Assembly (NCBI GenBank): GCA_031399065.1
Contig: JANNOM010000050.1
Span: 97,446 to 161,445 of the forward strand
From: JADCRZ01 sp031399065
GTDB taxonomy: Bacteria > Bacteroidota > Bacteroidia > Chitinophagales > Chitinophagaceae
Length of the DNA: 64,000 nt
Direction: 5' to 3'
The stretch's first letter is position 1; each line of letters begins with the position of its first letter. The notes beneath the pieces were generated by a model. It was not told where the DNA came from and ran no database searches. It saw only the letters and a program-made list of their open reading frames with translations. The position numbers and the translations under genes were made by a program. Below, one piece after another: positions 1 through 9,122 of this stretch.

Positions 1-347
1 AAAAGAACGGAGATGGTACTTTCGTTGGCCAAAACGGATTTTTCTTCAAACCCGATGCTGCTAAAGGTTAGTACATCGCCTTTGTCCGCTGCAATTCTAA
101 AGTCGCCGTTTTCACTGGCACTTACAGCGGTTCTTTTGGTTTTATTGCTGACGGTCACACTGGGCACCGGTGCTCCCTTTTCGTCTTTCACCTTGCCATT
201 CACAAAAGGCGATTGATAAAAGCTTATGGTGCTTTTAGCATTCGGTTTGGAAATGGCTGGTACCATAAAACCAAAGATTAACAATGTAATGAGCAAAGCC
301 CGGGACCGTAGTCCGTAAAAACGATAGTTAGATAACGTTTTTTTCAT
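1..347 (-). CDS. SusC-like TonB-dependent receptor, N-terminal part (runs off the left edge)
   Basis: Reading leftwards from an ATG at 347-345, the frame stays open to the window edge for about 115 codons. It begins MKKTLSNYRFYGL and has a hydrophobic signal segment (ALLITLLIFGFMVPAIS). A carboxypeptidase-regulatory-like beta-sandwich follows, with VNGKVKDEKGAPVPSVTV and later VLTFSSIGFEEKS, the usual N-terminal module of SusC/RagA outer-membrane receptors. Such receptors import oligosaccharides across the outer membrane with a SusD partner, which would lie outside the window. It is divergent from the ROK regulator at 847, a likely controller. The family assignment rests on this N-terminal module only; plug and barrel are not visible. 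Confidence 0.8.
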   Translation of the reverse strand, partial: MKKTLSNYRFYGLRSRALLITLLIFGFMVPAISKPNAKSTISFYQSPFVNGKVKDEKGAPVPSVTVSNKTKRTAVSASENGDFRIAADKGDVLTFSSIGFEEKSVLANESTISVL

Positions 348-437
348 TTTTAGAAAGTTTTGGTTGATTAATTCGGCATTTATATAAAAGTTGTCGTTAA
401 AGCTATTCCTTTACCCTGGGCACTATATGATATTACC

Positions 438-456
438 GGTTGATGCTATATCAACC
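438..456. promoter_or_regulatory. Perfect inverted repeat in the susC/ROK divergent region
   Basis: GGTTGAT-gctat-ATCAACC is a perfect 7-bp inverted repeat with a 5-base spacer. It extends imperfectly to CCGG on the left and CCGG on the right. It lies about 90 bases upstream of the susC start and could be an operator for the ROK protein encoded at 847. The rest of 348-846 is AT-rich and has no credible gene. Confidence 0.35.
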
Positions 457-768
457 CGGAGTGTCATAAATACCGGGCATTATTGAAAGAAATGGTTAGT
501 AAATTGGCTAGTTGGATGTTAAAACGAATTTAACTAAAAGATTTCGGAACTTTCAAAAAAATTTAAAAAGATTGATGATTTATTTTAAAGGTCTGAAACT
601 CTTTCTCGTAATTCATATTAATATTCTAGTTTTAACGGTCCAGACTAGCGAATTTTAAAAAGCAATAATGTTTTAATGAATTTCGGATTAAACACACCGA
701 CCTGAATGTAATAGTTAATAAAGATAAAAGTCTTATGTGTTTGACTAACGTTACTACAATTTTCATAA

Positions 769-804
769 AAAAGCGATTGCTATTAAATAAATTAAATCGC
801 TTTT
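769..804. promoter_or_regulatory. Inverted repeat upstream of the ROK gene
   Basis: AAAAGCGATT and AATCGCTTTT form a 10-bp perfect stem around a 16-base AT-rich centre, 42 bases before the ROK start codon. The symmetric arms suit an autoregulatory operator of a ROK/NagC-type repressor. A hairpin in the 5' leader is an equally possible reading. Confidence 0.35.
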
Positions 805-846
805 ATAATTTCTTACATTTTATTTTAAAGAATCACGATTCACCAC

Positions 847-2043
847 ATGTTTACTTCCAATAAAAAAAACTTCACTCTTTATTTCGAAATCATCAAACAG
901 CTTTATTATGGCAAAACAATGTCTTGTGCGGATTTAAGCCAGATTATCGACAGAAGTATTCCGCTGGTTACAAAAGCACTAAATCAATTAATAGTTAAAG
1001 ACTACGTTGTTGAACATGGCTATGCCCAGTCAAGCGGGGGGAGAAGACCTTTGCTATATGCCGTTAAACCAGACAGAATAAATCTAGTGGCGGTGGCTAT
1101 GGATCAATTGTCGACGCGTATAGTGATTGTAGATTTATATAATAATTATATAACCCCGGTTCAGATCGTTAGTTTAAAACTCCGGAATAACCCTAATTCT
1201 CTCAACGAACTGACATCCCTTATTTCGAAATACATTCAGCATTCCGGTATCGATAAGGAAAAGCTTATCGGCGTAGGTATAGGCATGCCCGGATTTGTAG
1301 ATACACACCAAGGTATCAATTACACTTATCTGAATGCCGGGGAAGAGAGTGTGACTAAGGCTATTGCCGGGGTATTGGATCTACCTGTTTTTATAGACAA
1401 CGATTCCAGCTTAATAGCTCTTTCCGAGCTGAAGTTTGGAATAGCAAGAGCTATAAAGGATGTAATGGTAATAAACCTCAGCTGGGGCATCGGCCTTGGC
1501 ATGATCATAAACGGGCAACTATTCAGGGGGCACAATGGCTTTGCCGGCGAGTTTAGTCATATCCCTATTTCGGAAGAAGGATCACTATGTGTATGTGGTA
1601 AGCAGGGATGCCTTGAGGCGGAAGCTTCTTTACTGGCTGTTGCAGAAAAAGCAATCAAGGGTATTGAAAGCGGACGTAAATCCAGCCTTCAATATACTGA
1701 GGACGGCTCGCAGGTTGCCATTGGGGAAGCACTGTTGGAGGTAGCCAACAAAGGAGACCAGTTTGCCATAGAACTACTTTCGGAAGCTGCTTATAAAATA
1801 GGAAGAGGTATATCGATACTAATCCACATCATTAACCCGAAAGCGATAGTACTTAGCGGCAGGGGAGTTAAAGTGGGTAAGTTACTGTTAGCACCCATCC
1901 AGCAGGCATTAAACAAGTATTGCATTCCGCGTTTAGCGGCTGAAACCCAGATATATATTTCTGAAATAGGATTTGACGCCGAATTAATTGGCGCGGCAAT
2001 CCTTATAATGGAAAATTTTAATAAAGAAGAACAAACGCGCTAA
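847..2043 (+). CDS. ROK-family transcriptional regulator / sugar kinase-like protein
   Basis: This 398-residue protein has an N-terminal winged-helix segment (about residues 15-75), as in NagC/XylR repressors. A ROK ATPase-like fold follows. GVGIGMPGFVDTHQG, the acidic FIDNDSSLIALSELKFG segment and the zinc-binding cluster CVCGKQGC near residue 250 are ROK hallmarks. The family senses sugars or sugar phosphates, and members with a DNA-binding N-terminus are usually repressors. It is divergent from the SusC-like gene at the left edge, so control of that sugar-uptake locus is likely. Its length is normal for ROK repressors (about 380-410). The inducer cannot be inferred. Confidence 0.88.
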   Translation: MFTSNKKNFTLYFEIIKQLYYGKTMSCADLSQIIDRSIPLVTKALNQLIVKDYVVEHGYAQSSGGRRPLLYAVKPDRINLVAVAMDQLSTRIVIVDLYNNYITPVQIVSLKLRNNPNSLNELTSLISKYIQHSGIDKEKLIGVGIGMPGFVDTHQGINYTYLNAGEESVTKAIAGVLDLPVFIDNDSSLIALSELKFGIARAIKDVMVINLSWGIGLGMIINGQLFRGHNGFAGEFSHIPISEEGSLCVCGKQGCLEAEASLLAVAEKAIKGIESGRKSSLQYTEDGSQVAIGEALLEVANKGDQFAIELLSEAAYKIGRGISILIHIINPKAIVLSGRGVKVGKLLLAPIQQALNKYCIPRLAAETQIYISEIGFDAELIGAAILIMENFNKEEQTR

Positions 2044-2276
2044 AACCCAGTTTCGCTGGATGCAAATAATCAGTCCTATTCGCCCTGCAATCAGTCGTAC
2101 GCTAGTGCACTATGCCTTTTCACTTAGCTGGCGGTAATACCAAGCCTCTAAGCTTGCAATTATGTAACTTATTATAGTAATTGTATAAGATCCTCCTCCT
2201 GCGAGTACCTACATTTACCTCTTCTCCTACATTACCGTTTAGTAAGCCTTTTTATTAACTATTAAACTAAAAAGAT

Positions 2277-3695
2277 ATGAAAGTATTTCTTTTGACGTTA
2301 TTCCTGGCCGGTAATATACATTATTGCCAATCACAGAATATCGGCATCAATGCAACGGGAGCTTTACCAGATGCTAAAGCAATGCTTGATATTGCTTCAA
2401 CTACCACGGGTTTACTAATACCCAGGATGACTACCACCCAGCGCGACGCTATCACTAGCCCCCCTATCGGCCTGCAGATATTTAATATAACCAAAGGTAC
2501 CATGGATATATACAGAAACACCAATTGGCAATCAGTCGTACTTACTCCCGCTACCTCTAACCTGGTATATGTTTATTCACTTGCCGATCTTCCCGCTCCT
2601 TCCGGGGCATCCATTACACTCGATGCTACAAAAATGTATGTTTTTTCAGGCATTGTGGATATATCTCCTAACTATCTCAATTTGAACGGAGCCAATCTGA
2701 GAGGCACGGATCCCAGCAGGGACGGCGTTATGTCGACCGTAAGCGGCGGAGTGCTGCGAAGTACCGGTCAAAGCGTTTTCCTGGAAAACTTCGTAACCAT
2801 CCCTGCCAGCGCAAATACCAAGGCATACGATCTTGCAGACGCCACCGGCACCAAATTCTGTAATATGTTTTCCGGCACTTCCGTTATTGAAATCGGTATA
2901 CCCAGCCTTGGGGTTGGACAAGTAAGCGGTTTTGAAGCGATCACTTTTAATAAAAACTATTAGAATTGCAGGGATGGCATAAAAATAACCGGTAACGTAA
3001 ACAAGTTTGCGGCAACATTTAATTTCATTACTGGGATTACCACAGGGGCTGGTATTGAATTTCTAGCGGGACTTACCATAGATGATATCGATATGTCCGG
3101 AAACTATTTTATATATCCAGGGCAAACCGGGGTGAAAGTTAATACAGGAGCTGCTATAGACCGGGGAAGAATGACGACTAATATGTTCCGGGGAGTAACT
3201 ACCTATATAACCGGCTTCGACTCCTATTCACCCGCATGGCTTATGAGTCAAAACACCTATGTGCCTAATTCCAGGGCCTTTGGTTCCGTTTTTATGACTA
3301 ATAATACTACCTCGACATCACTGCCCAGCGTAAATGTATTTTATAAGGTTGCGGGCGCCGCTACCACCGGCACGGCGCAACGCTTTACGGCTTCTTCCAA
3401 TCGTTTGACCTACACAGGAAAAGATATTATCACTGGCAGGATACTCGTTATCATTGGAGCAAAAGCACCTGGAAATGGCGTGGACTATTCCATAGCAATC
3501 GCCAAAAACGGCGTGATAATTCCCATACCTAACGGATCCATTGCCGCTGCATCCAATAACCAGAGTTTTCAAATTACGCTCGCCACAGAAGTAAGTTTAA
3601 ATGCCAATGATTATGTGGAGGTATTCTTAAGAACGAATAACGGCAGCTCATCATCGCTGATAGTGGAAGAATTACAGTTCAGAATCACTGATTAA
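2277..3695 (+). pseudogene. Secreted fibre-like protein interrupted by an in-frame TAG
   Basis: The reading frame opens with a signal peptide (MKVFLLTLFLAGNIHYCQSQ). It continues with the N-terminal module common in Bacteroidota surface fibre proteins: NIGINATGALPDAKAMLDI, then GLLIPRMTTTQRDAI and IGLQIFN. At 2961-2963 a single TAG interrupts it after residue 228. Immediately afterwards the same frame is open again, with no base added or lost, to a TAA at 3693-3695. The downstream part (for example NCRDGIKITGNVNKFAATFN) reads as natural protein, so 2277-3695 is best seen as one gene of about 472 residues. A TGG to TAG change or a sequencing error would explain it; readthrough cannot be excluded. 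A T9SS cargo gene follows after 17 bases. Function unknown. Confidence 0.75.
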
Positions 3696-3712
3696 TTTAC
3701 GTAATACTAATA

Positions 3713-4954
3713 ATGATGAAGATTGCTATCAATTTAATACTGGCGATACTTTTGAATTTGCTATTTGCTGATTCTGTTTCCGCACAGGCAAGACTTATTC
3801 TCAATGGCGCGAAGATAAATATAACTAACGGTGCCAGCCTTGTGGTAAACAATGCTGCAGGCAATGCCATTACGAGGTACGACGGACATATTATCAGCGA
3901 AGGTAATGGTAACACGGTTAAATGGATAATAGGGTCTGCGGCAGACAGCTACTTGATCCCCTGGGGATTGGGCAGTTCAGACTATCTGCCGCTGTCTTTC
4001 AACACATCGTCCGCCACAGGAAGTGGCAGGTTTTCGTTTTCAACTTATCAAACAAGCTGGCAGAACAGCGCTTTGATGCCGCCCGGAATTACCAATGTGT
4101 CCCGGAACGGGTCCGATAATTCAGCCTATCTCCTGGACCGTTTCTGGCAGATAGATGCCCAGGGATACACCATCAAACCGACCGTAACTAACCTCAGCTT
4201 CGGTTACCTGGATATAGAACATACCCTGCCCGGTAATACTATCACCGAATCGCTTTTAGCAGCTCAAAGATGGAACGACAATACCAATACATGGAGCGAT
4301 ATGAGTCCTGCGGGTTCAGACGATGCTACCAACAACCTGGTATCCATAGCATCATTAAATGCATCAAACCTATATAGGTGGTGGGTGCTTTTGGAGCGCG
4401 ATTTTGCGCTCCCTCTTCGATTTCTGACCTTTAACGTTGAGAACAAGGATAACCATGCAAAACTTATATGGACAACAACTGATGAAGTGAATGTAAAGGA
4501 TTTTACCGTCCAGAGAAGTTATAATGGAACGGATTTCACTTCTATCGGAAATATTGCCGGTACCGGCAATATTATTAATCAATACGATTTTACTGATCTC
4601 TCTAACCTTTCCGGAACAATATACTACCGGCTAAAAGAGAATGATCTGGATGGATCCTTCAAATATTCCGAAATCAGGATGATTACCATACATAATTCGC
4701 GACACCTGCAAATCTATCCGAATCCTGTTTTGGATGGAAAGATAATGATCGATGCATCCAGCGTTCCTGCCGGCAGGTACACTTTTTCGTTATACGATCC
4801 TCAATCTAAAGTCGTATTTCTAAAGTCACTGAATTTTAATAGAAACCTGGTAGCAATCCGTTTGGATATCAGGGCACAGAAAGGCGTTTACATGGCAGTG
4901 ATTACCGGTCAAAATACGTTATTCACCAAAAGAATACTGATTGAAGCGAAATAA
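3713..4954 (+). CDS. Secreted protein with T9SS type A sorting domain
   Basis: The 413-residue product has a signal peptide (ILAILLNLLFADSVSAQ) and a beta-rich body seen in other Bacteroidota surface proteins (LILNGAKINITNGASLVVNN). A segment around residues 235-330 (LPLRFLTFNVENKDNHAKL, then FTVQRSYNGTDFTSIG and YYRLKENDLDGSFKYSEIR) typically precedes sorting domains. The last 75 residues, from HLQIYPNPVLDGKI to FTKRILIEAK, are a T9SS type A domain that directs export through the type IX system and attachment to the surface. No catalytic motif is visible. It follows the interrupted fibre-like gene closely and was probably co-transcribed with it. Confidence 0.8.
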   Translation: MMKIAINLILAILLNLLFADSVSAQARLILNGAKINITNGASLVVNNAAGNAITRYDGHIISEGNGNTVKWIIGSAADSYLIPWGLGSSDYLPLSFNTSSATGSGRFSFSTYQTSWQNSALMPPGITNVSRNGSDNSAYLLDRFWQIDAQGYTIKPTVTNLSFGYLDIEHTLPGNTITESLLAAQRWNDNTNTWSDMSPAGSDDATNNLVSIASLNASNLYRWWVLLERDFALPLRFLTFNVENKDNHAKLIWTTTDEVNVKDFTVQRSYNGTDFTSIGNIAGTGNIINQYDFTDLSNLSGTIYYRLKENDLDGSFKYSEIRMITIHNSRHLQIYPNPVLDGKIMIDASSVPAGRYTFSLYDPQSKVVFLKSLNFNRNLVAIRLDIRAQKGVYMAVITGQNTLFTKRILIEAK

Positions 4955-5015
4955 ATCATTGTCACCTGCTAGGTTATCTCCACCTTGCTTATCTGATTAT
5001 TTTACCAGTTCTACA

Positions 5016-6041
5016 TTATACCAAAAAGCACTTGTTTACCAATCTGGTTCCGGCATTTTCATCATGTGTAGGTAAATAAATCGTTTTGCGGGTTGTCGCA
5101 TAGGATAATAGATTTTTATACGTTTCTTTTGACTTTCTATAGTCGCTATTCACTCCTGCTAATTCCCCGCTTAAAACCTGTCCTTCGCTATAAGAGGTAT
5201 CACCGGCAAAAATAATATCAAATTCGTCTGACTTAAAAATGACGGAACTGTGTCCCCTGGTGTGTCCGGGTGTTGGAATGTACAGCAGGTCTTCCGCTGA
5301 TGTTAAAGGATAGGCCCGGTTAAAAACCTCGACCCTGTTTTCGCTATATGTAACCCTGTTTGGCTTAAACCAGGAAGGATAAGTGCTGGGCATACTATTG
5401 TCAGGATGGTTAAATTCATAATCACCTACAATAATTTCCTGCTTTGGAAAAAATTTCAGTCCGTCCGTATGGTCTAAATGTAAGTGTGTTAAAACAACCA
5501 ATGCTACATCTTCCAGCTTCAAATTAATTTTGTCAAATTGAAAGCCCAACTCGTCTTTTTCCTCTATTTCGAACTTTGCCGCGTGTTTAAATTGATAACG
5601 AAGAAATACACTTTCGTTCGATAAATATTTGTCCAGATCTTTAATACCTGCATTTTCCCCGGTATCTATTACAATCAATCCTTCAGGGTGCTCGATAACC
5701 CAAACCCAGATGGGTAAATACTCCGTGTAATGTGCGTCTAAAAGAATATTAAATTTTGCCAGTTCGCCCATACCTTTTTTTGTTTTGAAATTTTTTTTTA
5801 CGGCAACTGTCCCTATACATAAGCCATGAATCTTTACCTCTTTTCCTTTTAGTTGTACGATAGTTGTTACATTTTGATACGCTGAGAATTTAATCATTGA
5901 AGTAAGATTTTTATCTAATAAGATGTCTTCACTTTTCCGTACCCTCCCGGATGCATTCAGGCTATTACTAAACACCCCGACACCCATAAAGCTTAGCGCA
6001 GTATATTTTAAAGTATTTTCTAAAAAATTTCTACGATGCAT
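5016..6041 (-). CDS. Metallo-beta-lactamase-fold hydrolase, exported (AHL-lactonase-like)
   Basis: This 341-residue protein starts MHRRNFLENTLKYTALSFM, a Tat-like twin-arginine leader. The metal-binding motif HLHLDH (about residue 186) is followed by TPGHTRGHSSVIF, AGDTSYSEG and a late PTHDENAG histidine, which together supply the di-metal ligands of the MBL fold. DTGENAG after VWVIEHPEGLIVI resembles the N-acyl homoserine lactonase subgroup. Substrate prediction within this superfamily is unreliable, so lactonase activity is only a suggestion. It lies 16 bases downstream of the outer-membrane protein at 6058-6732 in the same direction. Confidence 0.8.
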   Translation of the reverse strand: MHRRNFLENTLKYTALSFMGVGVFSNSLNASGRVRKSEDILLDKNLTSMIKFSAYQNVTTIVQLKGKEVKIHGLCIGTVAVKKNFKTKKGMGELAKFNILLDAHYTEYLPIWVWVIEHPEGLIVIDTGENAGIKDLDKYLSNESVFLRYQFKHAAKFEIEEKDELGFQFDKINLKLEDVALVVLTHLHLDHTDGLKFFPKQEIIVGDYEFNHPDNSMPSTYPSWFKPNRVTYSENRVEVFNRAYPLTSAEDLLYIPTPGHTRGHSSVIFKSDEFDIIFAGDTSYSEGQVLSGELAGVNSDYRKSKETYKNLLSYATTRKTIYLPTHDENAGTRLVNKCFLV

Positions 6042-6057
6042 TTCATTCGTTTTACGG

Positions 6058-6732
6058 TCATTTACCTTTTTTCAGATCGAACGTGTAGCCGACACTTATG
6101 TTTAAAATAAGCGGTGTAAAGCCAATACCAGATGCCAGGGTTTCGATTTCTTCCATTTTACTGGTATTTTTATTCAGATACCTGAATTTATCATCGGTAA
6201 AACTGGACGCTACTGTAGGCCAGAATCGCACGCTCGGTGCTATGGTTATACCTTTCAGGGCATTTCCTTTTTTCCTGAATGGCTGAAAAAAAGTGTAAAC
6301 TCCCAGGCCAACGCTAAAATTGTTCTTATCCACCGTTATCCGGTTAGCTTCATTCTGCGCTTCCCCGTCGTAATAGAACTCAAAACGATGCCATTTAGGT
6401 TCCACGCGTACATTAAGCCATTCCGTAAGGCGATAGCCGATGCCGATGCCTGTTGAAAATGGCATATGAACCACCACACCCTGAGCTTTTAGTTCATCAT
6501 TCACCAAATTTCTATCGAGATCGAGAGAAGCCCCATGAGAGTAATCAAAAATGATTCTGTGATGAATGTAATTAGCTTCTATGTTAAAGCCTTTGACAAT
6601 AAAGGCTTGCGAGAGACCGGTAAGAACGGAAATTTTCCTATCTTTTTTCCAATCTTTGTTTTGTGCATCTGCAGCCTGGAGAAGAAAGATACAAACCAAA
6701 GATGTTACAATAATTTTTCTGAACGGTGCCAT
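6058..6732 (-). CDS. Outer-membrane beta-barrel-like protein of unknown function
   Basis: A signal peptide (MAPFRKIIVTSLVCIFLLQAADAQ) is followed by about 200 residues of alternating hydrophobic and polar segments (GIGYRLTEWLNVRVEPKWHR, NNFSVGLGVYTFFQPF). The chain ends in a strand-like ILNISVGYTFDLKKGK. This pattern is typical of small eight-stranded outer-membrane barrels in Bacteroidota. No family was recognised by name. It sits between the Crp/Fnr regulator and the MBL-fold hydrolase in one direction, so the three may form one unit. Confidence 0.6.
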   Translation of the reverse strand: MAPFRKIIVTSLVCIFLLQAADAQNKDWKKDRKISVLTGLSQAFIVKGFNIEANYIHHRIIFDYSHGASLDLDRNLVNDELKAQGVVVHMPFSTGIGIGYRLTEWLNVRVEPKWHRFEFYYDGEAQNEANRITVDKNNFSVGLGVYTFFQPFRKKGNALKGITIAPSVRFWPTVASSFTDDKFRYLNKNTSKMEEIETLASGIGFTPLILNISVGYTFDLKKGK

Positions 6733-6813
6733 TGTTATTTATTTTGTGTTTATTAATGACACAAAATTGCATATACAGAAAACCATTCTCATTCACATTT
6801 GTGAAGAAATGAA

Positions 6814-7389
6814 TCAGCCGGAACTATTTTTCCTGATCCTGCTTAACGACTGCGGCGCGATGCCGAGATAACTTGCCACATAATATTGCTGGACTCTTTG
6901 AATGATGAAAGGATTCTCTGCTAAAAGTTTTTCATACCGCTCCTCGGCTTTCAACGCCTGCAGATCGCCGGCTCGCTTTACCATCCCAAAAAATACTTTT
7001 TCAATAAGTTGCCTGGTTACTTTTTCAAAACGGGGTACTTCTTCGTAGAGTTTATTCAGGCTGTCAAAAGAAATAACATATAAAGTAGTTGGCTCGATCG
7101 CTTTAATCGACAGTGAAGAACTGGATGTAGAAATAAAACTTTGATATTGCGTCATCCAGTCATTTTCCTTGGCAAAATCACATACTAATTCATGCCCATC
7201 TTCGGAAAGCTTGTAATACATTACCAGCCCGGTTTCAATAAAACCAACATTTCTGCAAATCTGCCCCTCTTTCAAAAAGTAGTCGTCTGTCTTAAGTGAA
7301 ACAGCTTCAAACCTTTTTAGCAGGATGTTTATTTCAACGTCATCCAGTTTTTCATATAGAAGTATTTGCCGAATTAGTGAGTTGGTCAT
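6814..7389 (-). CDS. Crp/Fnr-family transcriptional regulator
   Basis: The 191-residue protein has an N-terminal cyclic-nucleotide-binding-type jelly roll (FLKEGQICRNVGFIETGLVMYY and KENDWMTQYQSFISTSSSS). A long connecting helix (KLYEEVPRFEKVTRQLIEKV) and a short C-terminal HTH (YYVASYLGIAPQSLSRIRK) follow. This is the common Bacteroidota Crp-like type that lacks a recognisable cAMP site, so the ligand is unknown. The next genes downstream on the same strand are the barrel protein and the MBL hydrolase. A paralogue lies at 51371. Confidence 0.87.
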   Translation of the reverse strand: MTNSLIRQILLYEKLDDVEINILLKRFEAVSLKTDDYFLKEGQICRNVGFIETGLVMYYKLSEDGHELVCDFAKENDWMTQYQSFISTSSSSLSIKAIEPTTLYVISFDSLNKLYEEVPRFEKVTRQLIEKVFFGMVKRAGDLQALKAEERYEKLLAENPFIIQRVQQYYVASYLGIAPQSLSRIRKNSSG

Positions 7390-7480
7390 TTTTTTTATTA
7401 TTCATTACTATAGAGTTGCAGCCATATATTAAAATCCACTATCCCAAGGCAATAAATTTTCGTTCCCGGCTAATCGATGT

Positions 7481-7864
7481 TTAATCCGGCCTATTTGCCG
7501 CGAGCCCCCTCCTTTTATGATAGTAATAATAGGAAACAAGTACGAAAGCAAGCGTCACCCAAACAAAAATCCACTGCTGTACCGGATCGCCGGCTGCCAG
7601 TCCGAGAAATATCGCACCCAACAAATCAAAAGTGAACCCGGCATAAGCCCATTCTTTTAGCCGGGGAAAGCCGGGAATAAGTATAACGATTACCCCCAGT
7701 ATCTTAAGTACACCAAGAAATTTAAGAAGAGGGAGGGATACTCCCAGGTGTTTCATCATAGCCTCGCCCTCCGGATTGGGAATAAAGCTGGTAACCGAAG
7801 ACATCAGCATAACGGCAAGAAATAACCCGGTGACTATCCAATAAATAACAGTGATTTTTTTCAT
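7481..7864 (-). CDS. DoxX-family membrane protein
   Basis: The 127-residue protein has four hydrophobic helices. It starts MKKITVIYWIVTGLFLAVML and has KFLGVLKILGVIVILIPGFP followed by LKEWAYAGFTFDLLGAI, the DoxX/DoxD-like pattern. The C-terminus ends in a basic cytoplasmic tail (YYYYHKRRGLAANRPD). Such proteins are common in Bacteroidota and sometimes associated with redox or detoxification genes; the role here is not known. A likely promoter lies at 7902-7909. Confidence 0.75.
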   Translation of the reverse strand: MKKITVIYWIVTGLFLAVMLMSSVTSFIPNPEGEAMMKHLGVSLPLLKFLGVLKILGVIVILIPGFPRLKEWAYAGFTFDLLGAIFLGLAAGDPVQQWIFVWVTLAFVLVSYYYYHKRRGLAANRPD

Positions 7865-7901
7865 GACAGTTTATTTAAGTATGATGTAATGTTGAACAGG
7901 A

Positions 7902-7909
7902 CAAAGATA
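7902..7909 (-). promoter_or_regulatory. Candidate -7 box for the DoxX gene
   Basis: On the reverse strand this reads TATCTTTG, a full match to the Bacteroidota -7 consensus TAnnTTTG, 38 bases upstream of the start codon. No clear -33 TTG element was found at the usual spacing. Confidence 0.4.
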
Positions 7910-8010
7910 AAGGACAGAACTCGTTACAGCCGGGGTAATAAACGTCATTTCAGGGTGTATTTACGACAATCTTCACCGTCCTGGTTTTGATAATGTATTA
8001 TTCATCTCGG

Positions 8011-8397
8011 TCATTTTATTCTTTTGAACACGGCAACCGGGCTCACCTTATTACGGTATAGCTTCATCCATTTTTCATCCAGCAGAATAATTTTCGAAGT
8101 GTCTCCCAGGGTAACGACCTGCTGATTCCCGGGTATAAAAACAAACTGGCTTGGCTTCTGATCAGGATCGTAACTGCTGTAAAAGCTGCCATCGGCGCCA
8201 AAAATCAATCGTATGCCTTTATTGGTAGTTATAGCATCTTCCAGGTTATTTTTTGCTTTTGGACTCAGGCTGCCTGCAGGTTCGAATGTCTCAAATTCCC
8301 ATTCACCAATCAGTTGCTCCCTGGTGGCCTTGTTTTTTGAGCTGCAGGCAAATAGCACGCAACATACAGAAAAAATGATCGAAAATACATTTGTCAT
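8011..8397 (-). CDS. Small putative lipoprotein of unknown function
   Basis: A 128-residue protein with a hydrophobic leader ending in a lipobox-like LFACSSKNK, so probably a membrane-anchored lipoprotein. The mature part (QLIGEWEFETFEPAGSL, IRLIFGADGSFYSS, ILLDEKWMKLYRNKVSP) looks like a small lipocalin-like or META-like beta-sandwich that measures about 100 residues. It is divergent from the TetR gene, and the palindrome at 8499-8516 lies between them. Assignment beyond lipoprotein is a guess. Confidence 0.65.
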   Translation of the reverse strand: MTNVFSIIFSVCCVLFACSSKNKATREQLIGEWEFETFEPAGSLSPKAKNNLEDAITTNKGIRLIFGADGSFYSSYDPDQKPSQFVFIPGNQQVVTLGDTSKIILLDEKWMKLYRNKVSPVAVFKRIK

Positions 8398-8486
8398 GAC
8401 TGATTCATTAAACAGGAAGGTAAGTAAAATACCTCCATGCGAAAATAGAGGAAAATATTTATATCAATTATTCTGCCGGCAGACAC

Positions 8487-8494
8487 TATCTTTG
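8487..8494 (+). promoter_or_regulatory. -7 box upstream of tetR-type gene
   Basis: TATCTTTG fits TAnnTTTG exactly and lies only 4 bases before the palindrome at 8499-8516. The expected transcription start would fall inside that palindrome, a layout expected for a repressor-controlled promoter. The mRNA would be almost leaderless. Confidence 0.5.
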
Positions 8495-8498
8495 TAAA

Positions 8499-8516
8499 AC
8501 ATACCAATTAGTATCT
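8499..8516. promoter_or_regulatory. Candidate TetR operator 1
   Basis: ACATACCAATTAGTATCT is an imperfect palindrome immediately before the start codon at 8520. It matches the perfect palindrome at 9123-9140 at 15 of 18 positions. Two copies flanking a TetR gene strongly suggest that it is the binding site of that regulator. Confidence 0.6.
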
Positions 8517-8519
8517 TTT

Positions 8520-9107
8520 ATGTCAAAAGCTGAAAACACCCGCTTATCCATCCTGGAAAAAGCATTTGAAATCGTGTATTCTGTGGGCTATCAGTCTACC
8601 AGCATCGATCATATTATAGAGCGTACCCAGGTCACGAAAGGTGCGTTTTATTATCATTTCGCTTCAAAAGATGAGATGGGACTGGCCATGATTGATGAGG
8701 TCATGTACCCAGGTATGCAAAGGGCACTTATTCAACCCCTCCTTCATTCCACCAATCCCGTAGCTGATATCTATTCCATGATGAAGGCGGTACTTGGAGA
8801 TCATAAGCATTTCCAGGTAAAATTCGGATGCCCTGCTATTAACCTGATAGAAGAAATGGCCCCCATTAACCCTGCATTTCACGGGTCGCTTCAAAAACTG
8901 ACGATCGAATGGCAGCGCGCTATTGAAAAAAGTATCGCGCAGGGAAAATTAAACGGGTATATCAAACAGGATGTTAACGCCCGGCAAGTAAGTCATTTCA
9001 TTATCGCCGGCTATGGAGGTATTCGCAATATCGGGAAAATACTGGGGCCATCCAGTTATGTCCATTACCTGAAGGAACTTAAAAACTATCTCAGACAGCT
9101 AAACTGA
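8520..9107 (+). CDS. TetR-family transcriptional regulator
   Basis: The 195-residue protein has a classic N-terminal TetR HTH: ILEKAFEIVYSVGYQSTSID, then IIERTQVTKGAFYYHFASKDEM (about residues 10-55). The C-terminal ligand domain ends GYGGIRNIGKILGPSSYVHY, resembling the AcrR/TetR_C_11-like group. Its gene is flanked by two near-identical 18-bp palindromes, one covering its own promoter and one before the membrane protein gene at 9156, so autoregulation and control of the downstream genes are likely. The inducer is unknown. Confidence 0.88.
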   Translation: MSKAENTRLSILEKAFEIVYSVGYQSTSIDHIIERTQVTKGAFYYHFASKDEMGLAMIDEVMYPGMQRALIQPLLHSTNPVADIYSMMKAVLGDHKHFQVKFGCPAINLIEEMAPINPAFHGSLQKLTIEWQRAIEKSIAQGKLNGYIKQDVNARQVSHFIIAGYGGIRNIGKILGPSSYVHYLKELKNYLRQLN

Positions 9108-9122
9108 TTTTTTTAACTAATA

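Noticed and set aside
1326..1744. Opposite and shifted frames inside the ROK gene
   Set aside because: Shadows of a well-supported gene with composition unlike real proteins.
2277..3695. Two separate genes at 2277-2963 and 3093-3695
   Set aside because: Both are in the same frame with only a single TAG between them, and no start signal is seen before 3093.
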